From assembly GCF_000184945.1 (NCBI RefSeq), contig NZ_GL586311.1, positions 2,622,800-2,684,819 on the forward strand: a stretch of DNA of 62,020 bases, given 5' to 3'. Made by a program: the position numbers and the translations under genes. Source of the stretch: Segatella buccae ATCC 33574 (GTDB lineage Bacteria; Bacteroidota; Bacteroidia; Bacteroidales; Bacteroidaceae). The first letter of the stretch is position 1. Every line of letters begins with the position of its first letter. Shown here piece after piece: positions 9,045 to 17,068 of this stretch. A model generated the notes under the pieces. It did no database searches and had not been told where the DNA came from. It saw only the letters and a program-made list of their open reading frames with translations.

Positions 9045-10271
9045 TTAAAGATGGACGTGACACAAATTCTGCCTGTTTAATACCCTTTCGTAATTAGATG
9101 GTGGCGGACACAAATACTGATAGACGCAACTACCGCATGGTTCTGCCGAGCGAGTCCATCTCCATGCCGTATTTTGTATCATTTCATAGTTGATGACATC
9201 TATGATTCTGTCTCTGTTCAAGTTTCCTATTGTTTTTGCATTGATGTTGGCCTTTATCTCTCCATTAGAAAGAATGTACAGGCTTCCAAAAGAATTAGCA
9301 TTCAATTTCTGATTGCGGAATATCTCGCGCATGGAAATGCGTTTGGCGACAATGTCTTCTTTTGACAGATACACATTCTCTTCAAAAAAATGGATGTTTT
9401 GTCCATTATAATACGGGTGAACTTCAAAATTCTCTATTCCGAGTTTAGACATTGCTAACTCCAATTCATCATATTGGTCATCATCCTCCACAATAAGATG
9501 AAACATCACCTCTTTTTCTTTCATAAGAGCATATACCTCATTAAGCCTGTCCATGTTTACAGGAGCGTTAATGATTAGATGAACATTTTGTTTGTCAACA
9601 TAAAGGTTTTCCTGATAGTTCAAATAGTGTATATAAAAATTAAGGATTTTCTTTGCATTTTCGTTGGCGATATTGAAAACTTCCAAGCTTTGATACTGAT
9701 AGATGTTGCCGCCGGTAATATTTATTGTACGCACAGGGTAGTACCTTATTTGGTGCAACAGGGTTACTAAGGAGTCTTGTGATAAGCTCCCTTGTGAATC
9801 TCCTTTGCTACAGCAAAAGAATTGTTTGCAATAGTTCTGGCAGTGCTGACATTGTTGCTGACACGAATTATTCAAGACAATATTTACATCCAACAGATAT
9901 TTGCTGATGTTTCTGGCAAGAAACAAGTCTACATTTTTCTTATCCCTGATTTTTTCCACATCAAGATTCAAGGAAAGAATCGGCAGTAGGATAACAGGCT
10001 TCATTGGATGTTTTCCCTTTTCCAGTATATTTCCCATTCCAGTTGATATGACCTTGTCTATAAAATCCTTGACAATTGGGCTGTCAACATCAGTTTGGCT
10101 CAACTCCACAGAGCCGCTGTTTCCATCTGCATAGATTGCACGAATAATATTTATTACTTCCTGTGACTCTACGATTGTACTTAGCCCTGTATGTGTATCG
10201 TACAACAGCATCTTATTTGTCTTGAAGCTCACATATATATATGACTCAAGATAGAACCAATATTTTTTCAT
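9045..10271 (-). CDS. Radical-SAM-like peptide protein (pseudo-rSAM, GG-Bacteroidales type)
   Basis: A 408-residue protein resembling TIGR04150, the so-called pseudo-rSAM partner of GG-Bacteroidales RiPP systems. About residue 135 it carries CQQQCQHC, which does fit the canonical CxxxCxxC iron-sulfur motif, followed by more cysteines (CKQFFCC). A GG element (NITGGNIYQ) follows about 45 residues later. The C-terminal tail CGSCVYQYLCPPPSNYE is SPASM/twitch-like. It may therefore bind one or more iron-sulfur clusters, contrary to the pseudo label. The name rests on family resemblance; activity is not established. It is followed at 12 bases by the LanC-like gene. Confidence 0.82.
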   Translation of the reverse strand: MKKYWFYLESYIYVSFKTNKMLLYDTHTGLSTIVESQEVINIIRAIYADGNSGSVELSQTDVDSPIVKDFIDKVISTGMGNILEKGKHPMKPVILLPILSLNLDVEKIRDKKNVDLFLARNISKYLLDVNIVLNNSCQQQCQHCQNYCKQFFCCSKGDSQGSLSQDSLVTLLHQIRYYPVRTINITGGNIYQYQSLEVFNIANENAKKILNFYIHYLNYQENLYVDKQNVHLIINAPVNMDRLNEVYALMKEKEVMFHLIVEDDDQYDELELAMSKLGIENFEVHPYYNGQNIHFFEENVYLSKEDIVAKRISMREIFRNQKLNANSFGSLYILSNGEIKANINAKTIGNLNRDRIIDVINYEMIQNTAWRWTRSAEPCGSCVYQYLCPPPSNYERVLNRQNLCHVHL

Positions 10272-10292
10272 TATATATTCAAGTTTATATTA

Positions 10293-10388
10293 TCAAGAAA
10301 TCTCCGCATATCTTGCTTTGCATATTTTAAAGTGAGTTATTATATTCGTTTCCTGTAGCTTATCTGATAGATATGAATCAGGAATCAT
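10293..10388 (-). CDS. Small ORF of 31 codons before the radical-SAM-like gene
   Basis: Open frame beginning MIPDSYLSDKLQETNIITHF, ending 21 bases upstream of the radical-SAM-like start, with operon-like spacing. No family recognised. It overlaps the small ORF 10378-10470 by 11 bases in another frame, so the two may be separate small proteins or a frameshifted single gene. Low confidence because it is short. Confidence 0.3.
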   Translation of the reverse strand: MIPDSYLSDKLQETNIITHFKICKARYAEIS

Positions 10389-10470
10389 ACGAAATATTTC
10401 TTTTACATCTTATTGATGATGCTTTAGAAATACCTATTATAGCCAAGATGCCTATAGCTAAGGAAGTCAT
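10378..10470 (-). CDS. Small hydrophobic ORF of 30 codons after the outer-membrane protein gene
   Basis: Starts 24 bases after the stop of the outer-membrane protein gene, with GAAGG just before the ATG. The frame begins MTSLAIGILAIIGISKASSI, a likely single membrane segment. No family recognised. Together with 10293-10388 it fills the 223-base interval between two operon genes. Confidence 0.3.
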   Translation of the reverse strand: MTSLAIGILAIIGISKASSIRCKRNISYDS

Positions 10471-10494
10471 GCCTTCGGTTCTTTTTTCCCTATA

Positions 10495-13236
10495 CTATAG
10501 GAGTTTGAATCTTACCGTCCCGAATATGTTGAAGGGTCGCAGCTGCGAGGTGGTGCTATAGATGTCGAGGCCGCTGTAATAGACGCGTGTGTACTGACGT
10601 TGGTTGAAAAGGTTGTTGGCCTGTAGCTCTAAGTCAACATGCTTCAGTTTGTATTTGACCAAAAGGTCACCGAACCAAGCGTGGCGGTTCTCGGCAGTTA
10701 AGTTGTTGTAGTTGTCCTCGACTGTGGTGGTGAGAGTAATCTGCTTGGTGATATATGCATTCAGCTTGATGCGCTGGGTGGCGGTGCGCATGGTTTGTGC
10801 CAGGTCTTCGTTACCGCTGTCAGTAGCCGAGACGTTCCACGCATAGCCGCTGCTCACGACGATATTAAACCATGGGAGTGGGGTGATGGTGCCGCCTGCG
10901 CCAATACTGATGACGCGCGAGTGAAAGGGATAGAGCTGCCAGGCGATAAGCCGTTCACCCTTGCTGTAACTATAACCGCCGAAGGCACGGATGTTGGATT
11001 GCATCTGGTCGAACCCCTTGCTGCCATCAAAGCCGAGACTGTAACTGTCGGTGGCAGTCTTTTTGTCTACGGCCTGGATAACACTTGTCGCACCCTCGTA
11101 GCTGTAGCCATAGATCTGGTTGTCGCGTGTATGGCTGTAGTTGGCGTTGATGCGGAAGAAGGTGGCATTGATGGCACTGCGATAGCCGATGGTTGCGCCC
11201 GCTCCGAGCCGGTCGGTCTCTGACATTTGCTCCACATACGACCGCTGGAACGAGCGGTAGTTGTTCATGATGTAGCCATTGTAGATGCCGCCCGGATCGC
11301 CAACATTCTTGTAATAGGATGCAGTGATGTTGCCACTCCAGTCACGCCATTCATAGCTTGCCGACAACGAAGGCGAGACGAGCAGATGGGTGTAGCTGCG
11401 CTTGTCGTGGCGGATGCGGTCGTCAAGGGTCTGTGTATACAGGTTTAACGGACAGCTGAGCGAAAGTCGCCAGCCCATCTGCTCAAACTTGTATTGCTGG
11501 CCGAGGGTCAGCTCATAGATATTATACCACAAATCATTCAGCAAGGAAGGCTGTCCTGCCTCATGTCCGCCGTCCGTCATCGGAGGAACAAAACCGTCAA
11601 GATCAGTCTGCACACCATGCAGGCTGGCATTGGCGATAATCCCATAGTTCAGCGAGAAAGCACCGGGGTTATACGCGTAGTTGGTATGGAAGTTCCCGGC
11701 GATATGTCGCGATGTCAAGTCCTGTTCATAGCGTGCCGATGTGGCCTGTAGCAGCGAGTCAACCTCAACCGTGAGCGTGTTGGGGCGTTGGGCATAGCCT
11801 GCCGAGAAGTGCAGGTCAAGCGTATTCTTGCCATAATTGCGGATTATATTCAGCGTGTTACTCACCAAGAGGGTGGGACGGTGGAAATGCTGACTGACGC
11901 TGTTGTCACCATAGTTCACGGGCTGCGCCCCGGTGAGTCTTGAGGATAGCAGGCTTGACACGTCGTCGCTGTTCCATCCAGCGTCAAACTTGATGACATC
12001 GGCCGTGAACCCGTTCTCTGCATTGCGGCAGTAACGCAGGTTCGCGCTCAGGTTGTCTATATGCGTCTCCGAAGTCAACGTCTCACTGCTCAGCAGGCGC
12101 TGGCTGTCGCTGAAAAACCGGTCGGATTCTGATATGCCCTCCTGACGGATGCGGTCATGATGGTATGCTACATTCATGGTCAGTTCCGTGTCACCGCCCA
12201 CTTTTTCCAGATGGTTCATCGCCACGACGTGCGAGTGATTGTCGAACGTGCGTTTCTGCGGCAGTCCACTGCCCGACGGCATTTCCGCACCTATCGGACA
12301 GAAAGGGAAAAGTCCTACGCTGTTGATGCCGGAATAGTATGATGACAGTTCCTTCGACACATCCTCACCGGTATTGTTTCCCTTGTAGAGCGTCATGTTC
12401 TGCCGCCGTTTGGCAAAATACATGCCCACTACCTCTGCTGTCCATAGCGGATTTCGTCCGATGGCGGTCTGCCCGTCTGACAGCGGGCGCATTCCCACCC
12501 CCCATCCGCCAGCCTGCTGTACACCGCCACCGAGCATAGTGTTGATGGCAGCTGTCCCCTTGGCCGAATCTTTCAGCTTTAGATTGATAGCCACATCTTC
12601 GGTCTGCGTGCGGCCCTGTAGTGCTTTCACGGGCTGGTGATTCTCCAGCACCTGTACCGTGGCCACGTCCTGTGCGTTGACATTGTTCGTGGCCAGCCCG
12701 TAACGGCCTTGAAGCAGGTCCATGTCCTCTACATAGAACTTCGTAATACTCTTTCCGTTGAACTTGATACCGCCGCCCTCAGACACCTCGATACCCGGCA
12801 TATGCTTCAGCACGTCGCCTATCGTGCGGTCGCCCTGCTGCTGGTAGGCTCCCACGAGGTAGTTGATTGTGTCGCCGCTCTGCCGTATTTTCTGTGCGCG
12901 GACGCTGATCTCCTCAATCTGCACCACCTGATCCTTCAGCCGGAAGTCCAGCCGCTGCGAGCGGTTGGCTACCGTCCTTGACTGCCGGCCGACGGCCAGC
13001 CCTGCCGCCGTCACCGTCAGCGAATCGGCGTTGACCTGTATCTCCAGTCTATAGTATCCCTTGTCGTCCGTGTCTGCAAAGCTGAGTGTGGTTTCCGTAC
13101 CTTTGACAGCCGCCGTGACATATGCATTTGCCGCCTTGCCCTGCGCGTCAAGTACGGTGCCTTCGATGATTGTCTGCGCCGCTAACCCGCCACACACGAT
13201 GACGAGGAGGCCAAGGATGGTCGTTAACCTTTTCAT
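10495..13236 (-). CDS. Outer-membrane beta-barrel protein, TonB-receptor-like
   Basis: A 913-residue outer-membrane protein. A signal peptide (about residues 1-20, ending GGLAAQ) leads into a CarboxypepD_reg-like domain (about 22-105), a plug-like domain (GDTINYLVGAYQQQGDRTIG, then MPGIEVSEGGGIKFNG and YVEDMDLLQGRYGL) and a beta-barrel of about 650 residues ending in VRFKLL. No clear N-terminal TonB box was found. It abuts the GLPGLI gene with no spacer; GLPGLI proteins and barrels of this OMP_b-brl type are commonly neighbours. In this locus it could be the exit or uptake route for the peptide. The gene looks clearly richer in G+C than its neighbours. Confidence 0.87.
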   Translation of the reverse strand: MKRLTTILGLLVIVCGGLAAQTIIEGTVLDAQGKAANAYVTAAVKGTETTLSFADTDDKGYYRLEIQVNADSLTVTAAGLAVGRQSRTVANRSQRLDFRLKDQVVQIEEISVRAQKIRQSGDTINYLVGAYQQQGDRTIGDVLKHMPGIEVSEGGGIKFNGKSITKFYVEDMDLLQGRYGLATNNVNAQDVATVQVLENHQPVKALQGRTQTEDVAINLKLKDSAKGTAAINTMLGGGVQQAGGWGVGMRPLSDGQTAIGRNPLWTAEVVGMYFAKRRQNMTLYKGNNTGEDVSKELSSYYSGINSVGLFPFCPIGAEMPSGSGLPQKRTFDNHSHVVAMNHLEKVGGDTELTMNVAYHHDRIRQEGISESDRFFSDSQRLLSSETLTSETHIDNLSANLRYCRNAENGFTADVIKFDAGWNSDDVSSLLSSRLTGAQPVNYGDNSVSQHFHRPTLLVSNTLNIIRNYGKNTLDLHFSAGYAQRPNTLTVEVDSLLQATSARYEQDLTSRHIAGNFHTNYAYNPGAFSLNYGIIANASLHGVQTDLDGFVPPMTDGGHEAGQPSLLNDLWYNIYELTLGQQYKFEQMGWRLSLSCPLNLYTQTLDDRIRHDKRSYTHLLVSPSLSASYEWRDWSGNITASYYKNVGDPGGIYNGYIMNNYRSFQRSYVEQMSETDRLGAGATIGYRSAINATFFRINANYSHTRDNQIYGYSYEGATSVIQAVDKKTATDSYSLGFDGSKGFDQMQSNIRAFGGYSYSKGERLIAWQLYPFHSRVISIGAGGTITPLPWFNIVVSSGYAWNVSATDSGNEDLAQTMRTATQRIKLNAYITKQITLTTTVEDNYNNLTAENRHAWFGDLLVKYKLKHVDLELQANNLFNQRQYTRVYYSGLDIYSTTSQLRPFNIFGTVRFKLL

Positions 13237-14109
13237 CTACTCTTTTTCTAAAGGCTCGAAATTCTTTATTTTTGACCTGCTTTTCCCTTCCTGGCTCATC
13301 CAGCCTATGGCATTCCAGTAGTCCTCATTGTATTTGTTCTGAAGCTGCCAGACCCTCTTACGAGTGGATTTGGGATATAGCTTGTCAGGGTATTGGGATA
13401 TCTTGTAAGTGCCACGCTCAATGGCCACGGCCTCCCATACGTATAATCTCTGCACGTCATATACCTTGAGAATGCAGCCAGGCAAGCCTCCGAATTTCCA
13501 CGGTCCTCCTTTGATGGGTACGTCAGCGGCAAACCACGCTACGAAGTCACGACCGCGAAAGCGGCATGTGGCTTTCTGGCATCGATGCCCTAGAATGGTC
13601 TGCTGCTCATTCGCTAATTGCCATTTCATCTGTGGGTAAGGCTCCGTGTAGCTGCTGTTATCACGTTCAGCCCATAAGGGAAAGCAGGCGTACTCCTTCA
13701 GCTGACCTGCATGGATAATATAGTCGGAGAAAACCAGTTCGCTCCAATGTTCTTTATGCTCTCGTTGACCACCCATGAAGAAGCTTTTGGGGACATTCCC
13801 CTTATGACCTTTCTCCTTTTTCCATTTGATGATTTCTTTGTCTGACAGATCAAGAAACTCGCTGCTGTACTTGCTTACCCGTTTGCCCACCTCCAGTTTT
13901 CCGAGGTCGATATAGGTGTTCTCGTCCTTGATGTCTTTGGCGTTGAGTGCGTAGAGCACCCGTACACGTGCGGTGTCGATCACTATGCATTGGTCGTAAC
14001 CGCGTTTCTCGCGGCCTGGTACGCATCCATTCCTTTTGGGCTGCGCAAAAAGCAGACAGGGGCATGCCGCGATAATCAATGTCAATAATATCCGTTTCAT
14101 AAGCTTCAA
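13237..14109 (-). CDS. GLPGLI-family secreted protein
   Basis: A 290-residue exported protein. The signal peptide spans about residues 1-22 (MKRILLTLIIAACPCLLFAQ). The family motif is present as WKFGGLPGCILKVYD near residue 205, the version of GLPGLI that names TIGR01200. Family function is not established. Members typically stand directly upstream of an outer-membrane barrel gene, as here with zero spacing. A second in-frame ATG three codons later could be the real start. Like the barrel gene it is more G+C-rich than the rest of the locus, so this gene pair may have joined separately. Confidence 0.87.
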   Translation of the reverse strand: MKLMKRILLTLIIAACPCLLFAQPKRNGCVPGREKRGYDQCIVIDTARVRVLYALNAKDIKDENTYIDLGKLEVGKRVSKYSSEFLDLSDKEIIKWKKEKGHKGNVPKSFFMGGQREHKEHWSELVFSDYIIHAGQLKEYACFPLWAERDNSSYTEPYPQMKWQLANEQQTILGHRCQKATCRFRGRDFVAWFAADVPIKGGPWKFGGLPGCILKVYDVQRLYVWEAVAIERGTYKISQYPDKLYPKSTRKRVWQLQNKYNEDYWNAIGWMSQEGKSRSKIKNFEPLEKE

Positions 14110-14182
14110 TTGTCTTGGGCGACTTCAAATGCCCCGCAAGCAAATAGACTGTTAACCTGTGGGGCATTAAGATAGTCATTTC

Positions 14183-14375
14183 AGGTGGGTTCTATTAATT
14201 AGCTTTGTCAGATATCGATACTATCTTCGAGGTTAAATTGCAAGTGAACGAAGGAGTTATGCGGGCATAACGACTGAGTGAACGGACAATTTAAGCCGAA
14301 GAGAGTCCGAAAGATGGCAAAACGTAATCCATGATTTAATGATTTGGTTTCAGTGGTAATTAATAGAACCCACCT
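14183..14375. mobile_element. 193-bp element with perfect 19-bp inverted ends (MITE-like)
   Basis: AGGTGGGTTCTATTAATTA at 14183-14201 is repeated as a perfect reverse complement at 14357-14375. The interior has no open frame of note but holds a short perfect hairpin (GTTATGC-GG-GCATAAC, near 14254). Size and terminal repeats fit a miniature inverted-repeat element or a structured 3' untranslated segment. The right end overlaps the first base of the precursor stop codon. No target duplication is obvious. Confidence 0.6.
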
Positions 14376-14617
14376 TAAGCATGATTCTGAATTACAACTC
14401 CTAATCCATAGTCATCCTTTGTAACCTGGTTGCACCCATAGGACGAACTTGTGTCATAGCCGTAATTGGCAGACATGTTTGCACTTGTGCTTGATCCGCC
14501 ACTATTTGCATATGCACAACTGCAACCACATGAGTTACCGCCAATGATGGCATTCATCTCCTTTTGTCGCAGCCCCTCTGCGGAAAGAGCATTTAGTTTG
14601 AAACGTTTGATTTTCAT
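14375..14617 (-). CDS. RiPP precursor peptide, GG-Bacteroidales type
   Basis: An 80-residue peptide. The leader (1-27) reads KIKRFKLNALSAEGLRQKEM and ends in IIGG, matching the LNxLS...EMNxIxGG pattern of TIGR04149 precursors; cleavage after Gly27 by the C39 exporter is expected. The core (28-80) begins NSCGCSCAYANSGG with Cys30, Cys32, Cys34 and a further Cys62, and is rich in Ser, Thr, Asn and Tyr. These suit radical-SAM crosslinking at the cysteines and O-glycosylation at Ser/Thr. It lies 60 bases downstream of the maturase gene. No second copy of the precursor was found in the window. Confidence 0.92.
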   Translation of the reverse strand: MKIKRFKLNALSAEGLRQKEMNAIIGGNSCGCSCAYANSGGSSTSANMSANYGYDTSSSYGCNQVTKDDYGLGVVIQNHA

Positions 14618-14660
14618 AAAATTTTTAGTTTAAAATGTTAATAATTGAGTGAATTGAACG

Positions 14661-14682
14661 TATAGTTACGCTTTTAACTATA
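14661..14682 (-). promoter_or_regulatory. Stem-loop between maturase and precursor genes
   Basis: TATAGTTA and TAACTATA form a perfect 8-bp stem with a 6-base loop, overlapping the stop codon of the radical SAM gene (14678). No T-run follows in the direction of transcription, so it is more likely an RNA processing or stabilising element that lets precursor mRNA accumulate separately than a full terminator. Confidence 0.4.
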
Positions 14683-15925
14683 GCGTTATGATTTTTTCCA
14701 TAATCTCACGATATACCTCTGGATGTTCACGTATAAATTGAAACTGCTGTTGCTTAAATAGCTCCATCATAGTATCGTTCATAAAGCCATAACATACAGG
14801 CTTATTGTCGACATCCTTGAGATTGAAAAGACATTGTATGCATGAAGGTCTGTTTTTGCAATGAGAACATTGGCTTTCCATCTTATGATAATACTCATTA
14901 TATTTCCGTGCAATTCCTACAGGATCTAACTCTATGCTAGTTCCTGTAACATACCCAAGTCCGAATTGATGTCCTATCCTCTCACATGGGAGAATCTTGC
15001 CATTAACCGTTACAAACATTTTTTTTGAAAATGGCAAACAAGTTCCGGTCGGAATATACTTAATATGTTCCTTATCAAAAAGCAAATCTGTATAATCACG
15101 ATAATAGTTGCCGCTATACTGATGAAGATATAGGGCTAAGCTCTTATAGCTGCTTATACCAATGAACAAGTCTTTCTCAATCTCCTCATAGTGTTCTGAC
15201 TGATGAAGACTTTCCTCTGAATTCCTATATGTGTAATTGAACTCCTCTATTTTTTCGGGACGGATACCAGAGTTGTTTAGTTCACTAATCGTTGGTATCT
15301 TACCGTATCTGTCTTTGAAAAATCTATAAACCTCCTCTACTGTACTCCGATTATGAAATACGGAGTTGAAACTTATATTTTTGTCAAAGTAGCCGGAATG
15401 CTTTTCACGTAGTAAATCTACGTTTTTCACGACCCGCTCAAAACTACTGTTGCCATGATGGTCCACTCTATAGCTGTCATTTTTTTCATTTCCATCAAGA
15501 CTGATGAGAATATGGAAATCATGTTCGACAAGATAATCCATGTATCGATGCAGAAGAATTGCATTGGTTGTCATGGAAAACAGAAACTTCCTGCGAGGAC
15601 AGACCAATCGTGTTTCTACATATTCAACTATTTCTTTGATAAAGTTGAAATTCATCAGCGGTTCACCCCCATAGAATGAGATGTACATAAAACTCTCTGG
15701 TGACGTGTTCCGCTCCGAATTCCAATATTGATTGAGATAATCAAACAGGCGAATAGCTTGAGACACTGACAACATTTTATTTTCTCTTTTGTCGAAATCA
15801 CCATAAAATTCTCCATATGCACAGTATTTACATTTCAAATTACATGCATCTGTTACCTCAAAAACTAACTGAGGTAAATTTGCAAGATTGCTCAACACAT
15901 GTTCTGGTGTGATATATTCTGTCAT
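14678..15925 (-). CDS. Radical SAM/SPASM peptide maturase, GG-Bacteroidales type
   Basis: A 415-residue enzyme predicted to crosslink or oxidise the precursor core using S-adenosylmethionine and iron-sulfur clusters. The radical SAM motif CNLKCKYC is at residues 28-35, followed by the GGEP element (FYGGEPLMNF, about 86). The C-terminal SPASM region has CLPFSKKMF, LPCERIGHQ and CSHCKNRPSCIQC, then PVCYGF, enough cysteines for auxiliary clusters. It resembles TIGR04148. It starts 12 bases after the glf gene, linking peptide modification to sugar supply. Exact chemistry cannot be read from sequence. Confidence 0.93.
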   Translation of the reverse strand: MTEYITPEHVLSNLANLPQLVFEVTDACNLKCKYCAYGEFYGDFDKRENKMLSVSQAIRLFDYLNQYWNSERNTSPESFMYISFYGGEPLMNFNFIKEIVEYVETRLVCPRRKFLFSMTTNAILLHRYMDYLVEHDFHILISLDGNEKNDSYRVDHHGNSSFERVVKNVDLLREKHSGYFDKNISFNSVFHNRSTVEEVYRFFKDRYGKIPTISELNNSGIRPEKIEEFNYTYRNSEESLHQSEHYEEIEKDLFIGISSYKSLALYLHQYSGNYYRDYTDLLFDKEHIKYIPTGTCLPFSKKMFVTVNGKILPCERIGHQFGLGYVTGTSIELDPVGIARKYNEYYHKMESQCSHCKNRPSCIQCLFNLKDVDNKPVCYGFMNDTMMELFKQQQFQFIREHPEVYREIMEKIITL

Positions 15926-15937
15926 AGCTTTATATTA

Positions 15938-17068
15938 TTAGCTACATTTATTTTTCCAATATGTTAATGCCCGCTCAATTACCTGGTGCATATCTAGGTA
16001 CTTGTATTCAGCCAGTCGTCCACCAAATATAACATTCCTCTCAGTTATGGCAAGTTCCTTATATGCGTCATGCAACTTATTATTTACATCATCATTTATT
16101 GGATAATACGGTTCACTATTTGAGTTCGAAGGTCGTATCACGGGATATTCTCGCGTGATAACTGAGCAGTTAGAGTTTATCACTTCCTTATTGTTGATAT
16201 CAAAGTGCTTATGCTCAACGATTCTTGTATAAGGTATTTCAAAATCCGTATAATTCACAATGGCATTTCCTTGATAATTGCTATTATGAATGATTTCATT
16301 GTCAAACCTGAGACTTCTATATGAAAGATGCCCTAATTGATAGCCAAAGTATTTGTCAATAGAACCTGAATAAACCAGTACAGACGCAAGTCTGTCAAAA
16401 TAGTCCTTATTCTTAAAGTAGTTACAATTGGTTTTACACTTTATGCCATCCAATAGGGCATCAATTAACTGGTTGTAGCCGCCCTCGGGTATGCCTTGGT
16501 AACAGTCGTTGAAATAGTTGTTGTCATACGTAAAGCGTACAGGAAGGCGTTTAATGATGAATGCTGGTAGTTCAGAACATGGTTTACCCCATTGCTTTTC
16601 AGTGTAACCCTTTATCAATGTCTCGTAAATATCATTGCCCACTAATGCAATGGCTTGTTCCTCCAGATTAGAGGGCGCAGCATGACTACCCATATCGCCT
16701 ATTTGTTGCAGAATTTTTGCCATTGCTTCTTCTGGCCTGACCACGCCCCACATCTGATGGAAAGTGTTCATGTTAAAGGGCAAATTGAATATTCTACCTT
16801 TATAATAAGTAATGGTATTTAAAGTAAAACGATTAAAAGGCACAAAGGAGTTGACGTAATCCCACACCTCCTTGTTGCTGGTATGAAATATGTGCGGCCC
16901 ATATTTATGTACAGTGATGCCTTCAATATTCTCACAATAAACATTGCCTCCAAGATGCGAACGCTTGTCTATAACAAGACATCGCTTCCCGTGCAATTTT
17001 GCTTGTTGGGCAAAGACAGCATTAAACAAGCCTGCTCCAACTAAAAGATAGTCATATTCCTTCTTCAT
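15938..17068 (-). CDS. glf: UDP-galactopyranose mutase
   Basis: A 376-residue flavoenzyme that converts UDP-galactopyranose to UDP-galactofuranose. The FAD-binding motif is LVGAGLFNAVFA (about 8-19), followed by RSHLGGNVY and YGPHIFHTSNKEVWDYVNSF. EKQWG (about 157) and the C-terminal FGGRLAEYKYLDM block are also typical. Length matches the family (about 370-390). It overlaps the decarboxylase gene by 4 bases and precedes the radical SAM gene by 12. Its presence in a peptide operon with four glycosyltransferase-like genes suggests that a galactofuranose donor is made for the product. Confidence 0.95.
   Translation of the reverse strand: MKKEYDYLLVGAGLFNAVFAQQAKLHGKRCLVIDKRSHLGGNVYCENIEGITVHKYGPHIFHTSNKEVWDYVNSFVPFNRFTLNTITYYKGRIFNLPFNMNTFHQMWGVVRPEEAMAKILQQIGDMGSHAAPSNLEEQAIALVGNDIYETLIKGYTEKQWGKPCSELPAFIIKRLPVRFTYDNNYFNDCYQGIPEGGYNQLIDALLDGIKCKTNCNYFKNKDYFDRLASVLVYSGSIDKYFGYQLGHLSYRSLRFDNEIIHNSNYQGNAIVNYTDFEIPYTRIVEHKHFDINNKEVINSNCSVITREYPVIRPSNSNSEPYYPINDDVNNKLHDAYKELAITERNVIFGGRLAEYKYLDMHQVIERALTYWKNKCS

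Noticed and set aside
10795..13321. Several plus-strand frames of 60-142 codons
   Set aside because: They are shadows opposite the G+C-rich outer-membrane protein gene, where stop codons are rare by composition.
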